A stretch of 64,000 nucleotides of DNA from the NCBI GenBank assembly GCA_003864495.1, contig ML133383.1, forward strand, positions 2,501,560 to 2,565,559, read 5' to 3'. Positions 1-19,870 of the stretch are shown here, in pieces (positions within the stretch are counted from its first letter, which is position 1; each line of letters begins with the position of its first letter). The notes below the pieces were generated by a model that worked only from the letters and a program-made list of their open reading frames with translations, was not told the origin of the DNA and ran no database searches. The DNA is from Nemopilema nomurai. Lineage: Eukaryota > Cnidaria > Scyphozoa > Rhizostomeae > Rhizostomatidae. The translations under genes were made by a program, and so were the position numbers.

Positions 1-401
1 ACTCTACGTTATCCAAAAATGCAGTGCTTGCTCAATTTCTACGGAGCATGTGTAATGATTCACAACTTCCCCAAATCATTCCTAAATATCCTGTGTAAAT
101 AAATATCTAAATAACGTGGAATACACTGTGTTTTCTTGAAAGATTGCATTTTCCTAATATTCGAATTATGGCTTAATTGCAGTGCAAAAAAGTTGAAAAT
201 GTAACACTAACGACTAGGCACATTTATGAACATAAAGTTAGGCCCTCCTGAGAATCATGAAATCACTGATGACGATCAAGATTGAATCACTTGATCACTC
301 CTAATGTCAATTAACTTTGCACTGTTCAAACGTATAAATGATGCGAAGTCACTAACATGTAAAATATCAGTGAAAAAGTGACTTACTCTGGTTGATTGCA
401 G
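1..401. other. Non-coding leader before a possible terminal exon
   Basis: AT-rich sequence with no convincing open frame. If the exon call at 402 is right, this is the intron before it. The last bases are moderately pyrimidine-rich and end in an AG acceptor at 400-401. Confidence 0.3.
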
Positions 402-532
402 GAACTGATGATGTATTTGCCACAATTACTGAAGCTATTTTTGAAAGAATAAAAGGGTGTTCAAATATTGGGCTTCAGGCATTAGCTACAACTTGCTCAA
501 AAACTGTTTGCAAAAGACTTAATTCGTTCTAG
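402..532 (+). CDS. Possible 3'-terminal coding exon, product unknown
   Basis: An acceptor-like site ending in AG at 400-401 opens a frame that runs 42 codons to TAG at 530-532. The frame starts with two bases of a split codon (GA) and then reads TDDVFATITEAIFERIK, ending in CKRLNSF. The amphipathic DDVFATITEAIFERIK stretch is loosely like the last helix of small Rab/Ras-type GTPases, but the tail lacks the usual prenylated cysteine pair. That resemblance is only a hint. Upstream exons would lie left of the window. The segment is short, and a chance frame next to a fortuitous AG is a real alternative. Confidence 0.3.
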
Positions 533-2586
533 CTCACAGGTCTATTAACGAAAATACAATACAAGCTAGAAGCTTGATAATGTGTCAATTTTTAAGCTGC
601 AATTTTCAACATTTTCGGAGCTACTCTTTTCAATCATCCCATCGAATGACTTCACACAAGCTACAATCTCTGAAGAGCAAAACTACAAAGTAACAATTGG
701 TGGTACGGGTTTCATACAGTTTCACATTCGGTTTCACAGCTTCCCCTGTGAAGAATAGTGTCCGCGTGGAATACCAGTGCGGATAAAAGTAATTTTCATC
801 TATAAAGACTGAGCTTAACTCTTCAAGAAACTTGAAGCTTGCATTTCTTCAAATTAGTTTTGACTTAGGCCAGGTAAAGCAAAGTTGCAATCAACAATGG
901 CTGGCCAAAAATCAGGTCATGCAGAAGAATTGGCTTTTGCAAGAACGGTGCAAAGTCACTTGGGATTTGAAATTTCTGTTCATGAAAGCCACCGGCATTG
1001 CTGCTTCTAAATGCAGTAGATATTATTGCACCACGATGCAGAAGGTAATACAGAAGTTCTTCTTTTCAAACAATAGAACACATGGATCGTAAGGATGTGG
1101 CAAAACAAAACTAGGAACACAAGTTTCTAATTTTAAAGGACATAGTTATAGATAAGCTCTCTGCATATAATTAGGTTTGCTAATGGGTTTCAATCAAGCG
1201 GCAAAGATTGCAATGTTCAGAAAACATAAACAAAATAAAACAGTACAAATGAAAAACAGCGCTTACCGTTGTGTGTAGCCGCAGCAATAGGTAACAGCAC
1301 CCAGAGGTAGAACGTTGGTAGTATCATACAAGACAGCATCGTTTCTCACCTTAAAAACGCTGAAAATCTACAGAGGTTTACGGCATGTTATAATTAAGTC
1401 TGGCAATGAAGTTTTTACGTAGCTATGGCAAATTCAGTGAATCACAACAGGGTTCGTAGTAGCATGTGGCCTGATTCATAGACTTAGGCCGTTATTCGAA
1501 TAGACCCTGAACTAGTTGAATATTTCATGTTTTGGTGAATAAAAGACATTGGCAGCGGGTAACCATATCTGTGTGTATTAACAACAAGATGCTTACCTGA
1601 ATATAAAGTTATTCCCGTTTTAAGCGACGTGGGTATGCTGGATGGGATGACAAAAGTCAAGACAAAAATCAGGACAAAAGACAAAAACAAGACAAAAATC
1701 AGGCATAAATTTCCTGTAAAGATAGGAAGATTGAAGAGGAAAGACATCCCCCAAAAAAATTATTTTTTTGTTTTATTCAACGAAAAATTCCGGCTAGTCT
1801 CTCCCTATTAAACTATATTAAAGCAGATTTCAGCAAAATTACTATCACTTAAAAATCATTTCTGGTGACAGAAAAATTGTTTTTTATTTCTTCCAGCTGT
1901 CTATGATTGGGAACTTTGGAGGCTTTTTGGCAATGCGATCAACCATTTTGGAAACATAAAATTTCATTGTTATTTTTTTTGATGAACAGAAAAAAAACCA
2001 TTTTACTTGCAAAGCGTTTTTTGCAAAATAATTCCAGCAGAACTTTATACCTGAAAAATTTTCTGCAACTGCACGGTCACGTGGTCGAGTGGATTTTCGC
2101 CCTGGGGGATGTAAAGACAGGGTATCGACATTTTGGGCACATGCATGCAGGAATTTGAATTGCTGTCAACTATTATTGCTGGCTCTTCGATTCGCACCGT
2201 ATTCTCGAATTTTAGGCAATCGTATTTATAATGGGACATGGATGAACGAGAGACATGTTTCAAAAATAATATCTAATAGAATTATTAATATGAATTTTTA
2301 TTACCAACTCCATTAATATACACCTGAATCAAGCTCCGTTTGCAAGGCAATTGAATGTCTTGCTCTACCAATTAAGATGTCCATCACATCAGATATGGAC
2401 AAAGTGAACATGCAATATTGCCAAAATCAAGCTGCATGCGAATTTCAAAAGTCGTGACAAACTGGGTCCCTTGAGTACACCCATCAGTGGCTGGGGTAAT
2501 GGCCGGGACGCAGAGGGTAATTGAAGTGGGTCCTTAGGGAAATTGCTTTGTCATTAAGCAGCTTTGGGTGGACTGGGTCCAACAAA
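533..2586. other. Intergenic, nothing recognised
   Basis: AT-rich sequence with only short frames of under 90 codons and no family resemblance, plausible splice structure or clear repeat termini. It would contain the promoter and 5' UTR, or missing upstream exons, of the membrane protein that follows. Confidence 0.4.
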
Positions 2587-4065
2587 ATGTCCGTTGCGTG
2601 GATCCAAATGAATGAAAATGAAGCTCAAATTGTTGTTAATTACGCAATAACAGAGTATTACCTGGAAGCATTAGCCTGGCTGATTGAGCAACGAAATCAC
2701 ACAGCCAAAATGCGTCTATTACCTGTTGTTGACCTTGATATCAAAATGGAGTGGGAGATAACATCGGAGCGGGATGTTTTGGATGACCTGCCAGATGTGC
2801 AGCTTATTCAACAGGGGCCTGGAATCACCCAGCGCAAAACCCTCTTGTTTGTTGGTTTTTTGATGGCGTTCGCGATGGGCCTAAATCTGTTCAGTCTGGC
2901 TTCAATAGACGAACACTCGGCCAAGCAACTTGGCACATCGGCTCTGGGAATGAAGGCACTAGCATTGTTGATGTTTATCTTTCCGGCTGTGTTTGGAATT
3001 GGGTTTGCTGTTTTTGCAAGGGAGTTCGACTTGAAGCTGACGCTCCAAACAGTCGCATTTCTGCAAGTTTTGGGCAGCCTGTCGTCCTACATAGGGCTGA
3101 GCCAAAAAACCCCAGTCAAACGCTTGGCCATGCTTACTACAGGCCAGCTGGCGGACTCCATCGCCTTCGCAGCCTTCATCGAGTGCCTCCCAGTCTTGGC
3201 AGCTCTCTGGTCACGTGATACCCCCTCCTTGGTCTCATCGGTGTTGTTCGCCGGCCTCTACGTAGGCGCTGCTGTGAGGAATGTGTGGATGGGTGTATCG
3301 GGGAACGAAGCGTTGGAGGTAATCGCGAAGATTCAGGCCAGCCGAATAGGAATAGCCGGTGTTGTTATAGTTATCTTTGGCCTTTATATCAACAGGCCCC
3401 AGGCATGGAATGTCACTAGCAGCAACAAGCTGGCACGCCCCGGCACTGCCTTCAGAAGACTTCTCAGCGGCATTAAAGAATTCCACTGGAATAGCAACTC
3501 GCTTTTGCTGCAGAATTCTTACGCCGCGTACTTTGCTATTGCCAATTCGACGTTGCTCCTCCTCAAGGACATCCTGACCAAGCAGCTACCGGGGACCTTG
3601 AAGTCATGCCACTGGATCATGGCTACTACTCATTTGACAGCGGCTATCGGTATTCTCTGTGGCACGTGCATCATTCAACTACGAGGCAAAGGAAAGATCG
3701 TTTCAGCTTGTCTCATAGCAACCGCCGCCCTCCTCATGGCATCATTCACCTTCGCAGCAACATTTGTCAAATCGGTACCTCTCAGTTCCCTGTCGGTGAG
3801 CTTGTGGGGAATCGCGGGCTTTGCGTGGCTCGTGGCTGGCTTGCAGTACACGATGGATATGTCGCCCCGGAGATCCGTCTGCGTCGGCCCGACATTGTGC
3901 ATCGTGTCAGGCTCGTTTTACACAGTCATCATAACAGCTATCTTCCACTGGATCCTGGATGCATTCGGCTTCGATTTTGTCGGCTACTTCTTCACGACAT
4001 TGTACGTCATCAGTCTAGCACTGCTGGTCTTGTCAAAGAATAGAAGGCCTATGCAGATCCTTTAA
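2587..4065 (+). CDS. Twelve-helix major-facilitator-type membrane transporter, intronless here
   Basis: A 492-residue polytopic membrane protein. I start it at the first ATG of the open frame (MSVAWIQMNENEAQ); the frame opens further upstream, but only with non-ATG codons. About 85 hydrophilic residues precede the first helix. Twelve hydrophobic segments can then be counted, from VGFLMAFAMGLNLFSLAS to YFFTTLYVISLALLVL, with a longer loop between helices 6 and 7 (residues about 270-320). That is the 6+6 plan of the major facilitator superfamily. The order of motifs in helices 1-5, such as LTTGQLADSIAFAAF in helix 4, is faintly like the SLC49/FLVCR group, but I cannot assign a substrate. The 1.48-kb frame has no intron, unlike the neighbouring genes, so it is either a retrocopy or a large last exon. 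A possible ATTAAA signal lies at 4551-4556. Confidence 0.7.
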   Translation: MSVAWIQMNENEAQIVVNYAITEYYLEALAWLIEQRNHTAKMRLLPVVDLDIKMEWEITSERDVLDDLPDVQLIQQGPGITQRKTLLFVGFLMAFAMGLNLFSLASIDEHSAKQLGTSALGMKALALLMFIFPAVFGIGFAVFAREFDLKLTLQTVAFLQVLGSLSSYIGLSQKTPVKRLAMLTTGQLADSIAFAAFIECLPVLAALWSRDTPSLVSSVLFAGLYVGAAVRNVWMGVSGNEALEVIAKIQASRIGIAGVVIVIFGLYINRPQAWNVTSSNKLARPGTAFRRLLSGIKEFHWNSNSLLLQNSYAAYFAIANSTLLLLKDILTKQLPGTLKSCHWIMATTHLTAAIGILCGTCIIQLRGKGKIVSACLIATAALLMASFTFAATFVKSVPLSSLSVSLWGIAGFAWLVAGLQYTMDMSPRRSVCVGPTLCIVSGSFYTVIITAIFHWILDAFGFDFVGYFFTTLYVISLALLVLSKNRRPMQIL

Positions 4066-6278
4066 CGGTTGTGAACATAGAAATCATCGAAAATATTGTG
4101 TTTGTTAATGAAGATTGAAATATGGATTTTCTATTTTCTTTGCTAACCTTTTGTTTTAATTGATGTCGTGGTAAGTTAAATTGGAAATTGAACGAAGTTA
4201 CAGGTAGAGTTGCAGGCTGCTTGAAATACAGCGAGAGAAACATTTACCAGAAAACCATGCTTAGGTTTGCTAAATAGAAACGTCGAAATGTTTGGGTTGC
4301 AAAAATTTCCAGTTTGTCCAAAAGAAAATCTGGAAAGTTTAATAGAGGAGAAATGCTGTTATGTGGGAATTTGGCAAAAATGTGGTTCATACACGTCCGT
4401 ATTTGCCAACGCTTTGAATTATTAATGGGTTCTCTAAATATCTGACAATTTGCTGTTTGCATTAACTGAGCCAAAAGATGGAAAAACAAGTACTAGTAAA
4501 AAGTATCCCTACAGATGAGGAAAGGAAAAATGCTTCGAGTCTGTTCATGAATTAAAGATAGGCTTTGTGTTCAATTTATTTTCTCGTCGTCGATCTAGTA
4601 ATAATGGAAACAGAGACACTGTGAATTTCAGATTATTATTGTGTCAATAACAGGGTCGAAACACCTGCGACGGAAGGAGTGGGTATTTTGGTGTTCTCTT
4701 ATGCCAGCAAATCGACCGAAAGACACGAGAACAGATCACAGCGCTGCTTTGCTGGGAATAATTTCGAGGTGGGAAAAAGAGCACATTGCCCTCTAATCGA
4801 GTTCTATTGAGGAGGCAAAATTAGAAGGGCAAAGATTGGAGAAAATATTGCTGCATTTATAATAGCAGGCACAGTTGCATTTCTTGATCCTTTTTAGAAT
4901 TCTCAGATAAAGAATGGGGAACTAAATAGCAAGGCCATACGCTGGATAATTATAGCAGGGCCGGGAAACACTTGCTTGGAACCCAGTCTTTACTTAGTAA
5001 TTCCTTATCGAAAAACATATATTGAAAATTCTGATTGACCGCTCCTGCCGACCTCTCCCCACCCCTTTGTACACCCCTATGTACATTCTGATTGCAAGGT
5101 GGTTCCTTTTATCAGTCTAATACATACATGAATGAATTGCACGCATTTCCGAGGGGGTAGTGACAAGTTGGGGCCTTCGACCAAGACACGAAGGCTGACA
5201 ATGCAATTTTCTGACAACCATGCCAGTTCTAAAAGCTGCTACAAATTATGCACGGCAACAATTTTGGCAGCAGCAAAACGATTATGTTAAGACTTTGGCT
5301 TTGGCAAAGACTACGGATATTTTGAAATAGGGGCATCTTCTAGTACAAGGACGCGTAAAAACATCGTTCTTTTCTTGGTTTCACCTATGCCTACACTGCA
5401 TTAATGAGTCTCTTAATGAACTGCCCCCTGCTTTCGGGTATTCGAGGCTGTGATTCGCGCAGCCATAACAGAGACAACAAGGATTTGGATATACCCATCA
5501 ATTAAGAAATGCGCTCGTCAAACTGGCACCAGCCATCCCCAGACAAATTACAAAAAATACGGGAGCAAGTAAATTTTGAAAATATATAAATACAATTTTA
5601 ATCCGGATATACCTCTTGAACATTACAAGCAAAGTGAATGCATATCCCATACAATACCATTGAAATACCGAAAAGTTCTACAGAGAGCAATGAATATTAC
5701 GTCACACAAACACACTTATTTTGTCTTCCGGGCACCCAGGACTATTCTATGGCTGAGGTAGTAAAACTCCTTAAAAATTTGGTTAGAATTTTTAGAACCC
5801 CACTCACCCCAATTACGAAACAAAAGATACACTTTACACCAAACAGCGAACATACGAAAACGTCATTGTTACTTGAAAACTGTTTTTCAAAGGCACGAAC
5901 CATTTGCAAAAAGTTAAATCTTTAACAAAATACTTTTCAAAGATACTGTCTTATAAAAGGCGCGGAGAGGATGGATGAATTAAAAATTATGAGCATTAAA
6001 TGACAAAACTTTCTACTCTAAGAAATAATTTGGTTAAAAGACAGTGTAGGTCAGTAAACAAGGTCGAACGCCAAAACAAAGGAAACAAAGCTGGCTTCCC
6101 TGTTGCGCGCAATCCTGTTGCAGGCGTAACAAGCCTCGTCTGCGTGGGAGGAGCCTCGTTCTCTTGTTTCGATAACAACAAACCTCGCTTGCATGAACGC
6201 TCTACTGACCAAAAATGGGCATACAAACCTCAGCAAATTCTAAGTAGCATGGGTACCTGGAAGACACGGGACGAATTT
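4066..6278. other. Intergenic between the transporter and IVD copy A
   Basis: It holds the 3' flank of the transporter and the 3' flank of the convergent IVD copy A. Open frames are short and unrecognised. I see no RNA gene or repeat termini. Confidence 0.4.
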
Positions 6279-12934
<6,656 letters not shown>

Positions 12935-14119
12935 GTTTACTTCACCACGCAAGTTTGTTATGAAACTTGAAAGGGAGATCAACTCCTGCGCAGACGTTAT
13001 GGAATGCTTAAAATCGCCAACAAAAACCACTAGAAATATTAAACGAATGTTTTTGGAAAGAAATTTCAAAGAATTATTCATGGACGTTACTACCTCCTTC
13101 AAAAAGTTGAATTCTCTCATCTTAGCAGCAAAGACCTACTTGGAAGCTACTCTAGCGCTAATTTGACATCTCGCGTATAATATATACCCTGATAATCCAA
13201 GGAAGAAGGAAGGAAACTGTCTGAGCATGAGATCTCAAGGTGAAACACCCGAGGAAAGGGAAGGAAACACCTTAAAGTAGCAGCGTTGCGAATAATTCAG
13301 GGGGGTTGGGGGTATGTGATGAAGGCAAATTTGCCGACTATTGCAGTAATCCCCAACTTCATTTCCTACAATGAAGGCCCCGAAACATATTGCACAAGCA
13401 AAGTTTGACAACTCGATGCCAACTGGGGGACACTTCACCCCTTTCTTGTCTCTAATAACCGTGGGGGCACTACACCCCTTTCTTGACATCTAATAATCGC
13501 CAGTTATTCGGAAGAAGCCAAACTATGGTAGTTTGAAAATACCAACAAAGGTTAAAATCGTTTGCTTGCATTTTAGAGGTACCATTTTTAATTCTCAAAA
13601 CTTTTTCTAATTAAAAAAACATTGCAGATAATACATACGACGAATTGAAAATGAAAATATATACATTGTTGCTTGTTACGTAATTTACACGGTTGATTAA
13701 CGTGGATAAATGACAAGCTTCTTTTGAAAGTAGCCAGCATCTTCCATAATATAGCAAAAAAGGCATTGGCAAAATATCCACGTTCTCACTTATTTGCACT
13801 CAAATAGCGACAAAAAATATTGATTATGGTGATGGGCCAGGAGTAAGAAATATTGCTACATTCTCTAGGTATAAAAGCAACCTATAATTTCTACCCACTG
13901 TTTAAAGCCAAAAAACTGTTGACTCTACCATTTCACAAGTACTCCTCTTAAAAGAATGTATTCAGCAGTAAAGATCTACACTCCTCTATAAACAATGTCG
14001 TATGTAATTACTTTATTCGATGTATGCATGCGTAAAGCCATTATTTCAAGGCAGCGGCCTCAATGTGTGAGCAATTATTCACAAAACGGAGATTGAAATA
14101 AACTGCTAAGCAAAAATTG
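12935..14119. other. Spacer between the two IVD copies
   Basis: About 1.2 kb holding the promoter and 5' UTR of copy A and the 3' UTR of copy B. The copy A frame stays open upstream of its ATG for a while, but that sequence resembles nothing in the family. A short direct repeat built on ACCCCTTTCTTG occurs twice near 13435-13500. Confidence 0.5.
14012..14017 (-). promoter_or_regulatory. Probable polyadenylation signal of IVD copy B
   Basis: AATAAA on the minus strand, about 100 nt beyond the copy B stop codon. It is a canonical hexamer at a sensible distance; no transcript evidence is available. Confidence 0.55.
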
Positions 14120-17100
14120 TTATTTAAACTGTTCGTTGATCTCTCTTCCAATTAACAGTCTGCGAATTTCGCTTGTCCCTCCACCAATTTCAAAGAGTTT
14201 AGCATCTCTGAGTAATCTCCCTGTTGAATAGTCATTGATGTACCCATTTCCACCTGAAACCAGCAGAAAAATTGCAGTAAGTACACATGCCGTTGTTAAA
14301 AAGGCATTAGAAAAACTCAAATAGTAATATATCTATAGTCTAATTTCAATTCCACTACTGTCATCTGTAATCCATGATCTCGATTATTGAGTATTTCTAC
14401 TAAACAAAATCCCCTAAACTCTCGAAACTCGGATTCGAATCGTAAAACGGATTAAAGGAAGCATACCGAGACACTGGATTGCATCCAATGCAACTTGAGT
14501 GGCGTTTTCTGCGGCAAACAACGCCACACCAGCACAATCCTGAAAATCAATTCAATCCACTTTAAGGAAATCGTAATGTCCTAGAGGACTACATACGTAT
14601 AAGCACCATGGGTATTCTGGTACACAAAGTCAATTGCCAAGCTAAACTAGGAGAAGTCTTAGCTTTTAGCAAGTCAGTAATCAAACATTGAAGTACAATA
14701 ATACTAAAGGATCATTTTGCCACGCCTTTTTGCACTTTTTGAAACTCTGAAACTTTGAAACTGAATTTAAAGGGGAGGAAACAAATTATATGGCAATGTG
14801 GATAAATACTAAGATCACACAACAACCTGATAAAAACAATTGTGCATTATACAAAATTGGGGTTGCAAAAAGGCGCCAGACACCCCCTCAATTTAACACA
14901 GCCTTATTTACTCTACCAAGCTAATGATACAGTGATGCATTGCACAAGGAAAATCTTCTCAACATGCATAAAAATAAAGTAATTTGAACAAAAATGCTTC
15001 TCATTCTCCGTATACAGGATAATAACGAGGAGTTGACAAGCGTCTGGATAAACAAGCAATGTTTAACCTTGCTGTTGAGGTGGCCTTTGTCACATGCTCT
15101 AGCAACTGAGTATACGTAGGCTCGAGTAGCACTCAGCTTCACATACATGTCGGCCATCTTGCCTTGCATCAGCTAGAAGAAAAACAACAAACTAATAGCT
15201 TTCCATTCATGGATTATTGAGATAGTACTCTGTGTATTTCTGATTCACGTAGACAGTTTCCTTCCTTTTAATGTGAATAACTCATCTATGAATTCAATCG
15301 CAAGGTCGCTATCGACCGGGAAAATCTAACCATTTTGAATGATGCTTACACATAATTTAAATAATACGAATCTTAAAAAAGTTATCGCATTGACCATCAA
15401 TAATCCAGCGGATAAAAATCGCACATCCGCATAGCAAGCAAAGAGCAGGAGCTAAGCACAAAGATATTGTTTTGATGAAGACGTGAAGTATGTGGAAAAT
15501 AGAAAAGCAGGCATGAAGTACATACCTGAAAGTGACCAATGGGTTTGCCGAATGCCTTTCTCATATGGCAATATGGAAACGCAATATCAATGGCAGCTTG
15601 CATGACCCTTGGTTTAGATAAAGGTTAAAGGTTAAGAGGTTAAAAGTCATATTGAAAGGTCAAAAGTCATAGACAACAAAGGTCAAAAGGGTCTTGGGGG
15701 AGAACGGTCTTGGACTACAGATAGAAATTATTTGTGATGCATGAAAAATGTCAATATATAGTCAGCATGAATAATAAAAATAACAACATCGTGCGCATGA
15801 TAATAAATCAGTAAGAAGAGTTCAGGTTTCAAAACGGAAAAGACAGACTCACCCAATTGGACCTACAGAAAGGATAAGCCTCTCAATGTCAAGACCACTC
15901 ATTAAGACATACACTCCTTTGTTCAAGCCACCAAGCAGGTTCTTAGCTGAAACATGATGCAGGAAAGGTGTAAAAAATTTAACAAAGAGCAAGTGCGAAA
16001 GGAAGCTGAAAACAAGCATTCACCTATTCCTCTCTCATTTCCGTACCTTCAAGGAATACTGTCTGAAATATAAACGGGGAAATAAATCTTATAGTACACA
16101 ACATGAGAAGAGAGTCTCGTCATACACATTTCCTGCCTGTTTGAATAGAGAGACTACTACGATTTTTTGCTTTCCGCCATTATTTTTTCTTCTTTTGATA
16201 TACGATCTCCGTTACCATATTTCTTTCACTGACATGACTCGATACTTTCATTAGCACCAACTTCATAAGACTGGCGGAAACACAAGACATTCTGAAAATT
16301 GCAATGAGCTTCTTTTACACATCTGCCTAGCCTCCTCGTATGGCACCAGAATGGACGAATCGGTAAAAACGAACCGCAATCAAGGTGCTTCGATTATGAG
16401 CCGGCAATGCATCATAGTCGCTAACCTGGCACCTTGCAGTCCTCAAAAATCAATTCTGAGGTATTTGATCCACGCATTCCGAGTTTGTCGAGCTTTTTGC
16501 CAGCAGTAAACCCTGGCATCCCCTGAAAGGCATGACACCAGTTGGAATGCATTGGCTATGTAGCAGTCACACTTATACTTCAAAATAAAACTTATGTTAC
16601 AAATACAAAAGAGCAATGATGAACGGGTTGTGGCTTCGATAGATTACTCTTAAGTCTTATCCATCATTATAGTCACCAATCGAAAGCTGATGTCACCAAA
16701 CATAAGTACAAGAGAGGAAAAGGCACTTTCCTTACTCTGATGAAATGAACATATGAAACGCCTTGTGGAACATTGTCAGAGAAATAGCGAATGCTAATGA
16801 CAAACTTTTAGATCACAATCCCTATCTTAATCTTCGTTAGTCTTTCTATCAACAGATAAACAAATTTTAGTCTGCTAAACTTTGCAAATGTTAATGTACC
16901 GTGGTATATACTAATGATTTAACGGATATAACCGAGTAGTTTGATACTTAAAATCCTCACCTTTTCGATGAGGAAGGTGCTAATGCCATGCTGCTTGGCT
17001 TCCATGTCCGTCTTGGCGTAAACAACAAGGACGTCTGCGTCAGGTCCGTTGGTGATCCAGAATTTGCTTCCATTCAAAACATAGTAGTCACCTTGGAATA

Positions 17101-19746
17101 TGAAGACATATAATGACGTCATTTTTGGTTTTGCAACAAAGCTTTTGTCATCGAATTGAAGCTCCGATCTCTTCGAGGCTAATTCAACTAATGCTTTTAG
17201 GCAAGTTTTAAGGGCTATTGCCCACGAAAGGGACATTCTGGGTGCTTATAAATAGATTATAGTTCTGTAAAAATGGCTTAAAGATTTTTTTGATTTATGA
17301 TCTTTTTTGGCTTACTTGCAAATTAACTTAAATTCAAGTTTTCGCTTTAATTAGAGCCAGCTAACCAGTTAAGGCTCTCAGCCCAGTTTGTGTCATAGTT
17401 ATAGGAGGCTGTGGAAATATGCACTTACTTAACAGAGCATGGTACAGAAGTCATTAGATGATGATACAAAAGTTCTGCTACATGTGTCCATAAAACTATA
17501 CACGTGTCCTGATTATGAGGAGAGGTTTTTTTAAGATCCACTATGCTGATAAACCAAAATGATACTGATAAAATGAAAACATTTCCAATGTTTCTAAACT
17601 AATAAAGCCAAGTTGACAGAAATGATTGGCAAGAGCACATGCTAACCTTGCTTATCAGCTCTAAGTTTCATTGCAACAACATCAGAGCCTGAACTGTGTT
17701 CACTCATCGCAAGTGCACCCATGTGCTCTCCAGAAAGAAGCTAACAAGCACAGTGGATGGAAAGTTAAAATACACATGCAAGGAAATAAGAAAGTTCATA
17801 AAAATTAGCAAAACCACCAAGCTTATAATATACTAGGATTTACTTATTCATACAAAGCATTGTAACATATCTAAACACAGCAAAATATAATCACTCCAGC
17901 AGGAAGTTCATGGAAGCTGGACAAAACAGGAATTTGTTATCAAAAGCAGTGTAGACTCACTTTGGGTAGATATTCTTCCTTTTGTTCTTCGGTGCCATGT
18001 TTCACAAGTTGATTGATACAAAGATTGGAATGAGCACCATAACTCATTGAAATTGCAGCAGATACCCTACCCAACTCTTCAAGAATTATACAGTGTTCAA
18101 AGTATCCAAGACCCAAGCCTCCATATGACTCTAAAACAGGAATATGAGGCAAAAAGAGATAATGGGTTTGAATTGCGCCTTTTAAAAGACTTTAACAGTA
18201 GTTTATCAATTAAGAACTTTGCAGATTACATATCTTAGCAAGGGAACCAAGCACCTGTGATGCTTTGAATAAAAGTAGGAAGACCCAGAATGACATGGAG
18301 AGCATGATAACATAAGATAAAACAATGGTCAGAATAATGAAAGCAAAACATTGCAGCTGGCAAAGATGGACAGCTTTGCTCATGTTGATCTAGGTATCAA
18401 TCTTGATAACTGCATGGGGGTAGGGAGGCACAGGGGAACATAGCAATGATAGCTACAGATGCGTAAAGACATAAACAGGTAGGTTTTTGGTTGTTTTGCC
18501 AGCAACATATAGGGATGCTGAGGATAATGGGAAAAGGAAGTGTCCAAAGCTTTTATCATTAACTACAGATACAACTTTACTAAATGGGTGGGTGGGGGGG
18601 GGGGGGAATATTGTGGAATGAATGAGACATAGGCTCATTGAGCCAAATATCTCCAAACTGGTTATCATGACACCTTGAGCAGCCAAAACAAGGCAGACAT
18701 AGAGAGCATTCCTTTAAATTAGCATTCTGAAGACAAACCTGGAACAGTGACTCCATGGATCCCTAAATCCCCTAGCTTTTTCATAAATTCCTGTCAAACA
18801 AAAAGAGGTAAGCAAACTAAGTCTTTTCATATCATTTAACTTTGAAATAACACAAGAAGCAGTAAAATATGTAATTCCATACTTTCTAAATGACAATCTA
18901 TGAATAGGTATAAACATAATTCATTTGCTGGTATGGATGGAAGACAGCATAATGGGAGGAATGCTAGTGTGACTGCCAGTAAAAATTCCTTTCTGCATCT
19001 GTTACTGCTGTTGTGTAGCACATAAACATTTAAATAGTCACACTGATGGTCATCAAAACATGTATATCAAACCAAATATACAATATTACTTGCATGAACT
19101 ATTGAATAATAAGAATCCTACTCACTTTCATTTTTGACCATCCATTATCTTTATCAATCTGATCTGCATATGGAGCCAGTTCCTTTTGTGCAAAGTTATG
19201 GATCGTTTCCCTAAGCTAAAATGGTAAGTCAAATCTTTAAAAATGAATATTGTTATCAAAAGCGCATTTGCCAGAAATATATGGAGTCTCACAATCAATT
19301 AGGAACGGTGATTGCTTGTAAAGTTTCAAAACCTGTAACGTCAGCCAGCGTCCTCATGGTGTCACAAATTTGGACTACTCTAGCAATGGAAAACAACATT
19401 TTGAGATAATGATAGATAATAGGCCTGTGATAGGCCATGTGCAATTTCATGCCTAAAGCCTTAAGAAGTCTTCCTCCGCACTACAGCCTTATTTTGTACC
19501 TCAAAACATTTGAGTTAACACACCACCCTGACTAAACAAGATTATCAACTACATGCAGAGTCTTTGATTGTCTACCAGGAAAATGATAAATACCTGAATT
19601 TGATCATCAGTCAGACCAAATAAAACATCATCTACACCAGTACTTGATACATTTCGAATCAAAGGAGCTTTTTGAGGTTGCTTTGGAACAGGAATTCGCA
19701 AAAGACTTCTACCCATTGAACGAGAAACCTTCCATATCCCCGCCAT
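14120..19746 (-). CDS. IVD: Isovaleryl-CoA dehydrogenase, tandem copy B (12 coding exons)
   Basis: Second complete IVD gene, upstream of copy A in the same orientation. Coding exons in transcript order: 19594-19746, 19126-19215, 18739-18790, 17961-18130, 17647-17740, 16961-17091, 16426-16522, 15853-15946, 15526-15607, 15068-15172, 14467-14539, 14120-14253. The total is 1275 nt, or 424 aa. Every intron position and phase matches copy A. The N-terminus ([20 protein letters not shown]) looks like a mitochondrial presequence but is unlike that of copy A. The glutamate-bearing motif is GLDIERL, and the C-terminal motif reads GGGTSEIRR where copy A has GAGTSEVRR. Exon 4 protein is only about 72% identical to copy A, while exon 6 protein is 44/44 identical. 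No disabling lesion is visible, so both copies look functional. A hAT element lies just upstream and may have disturbed or supplied promoter sequence. Confidence 0.94.
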
Positions 19747-19870
19747 TTTGCAAGTAAATCTAGTTTTGAAAACGAGGCTGCAGATAATTTCCTTGCTCAT
19801 AGTTGGCTTTTTTCATTTTTGAAAGCATTTCGCCTTTCTAGGTGTTGGTAATAGTTCCAATCTTGGACAA

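Noticed and set aside
18594..18606. A 13-nt G run in intron 3 of IVD copy B, alongside a C run in copy A intron 4
   Set aside because: They lie in different introns and one is part of the MITE-like element, so they are not a shared feature.
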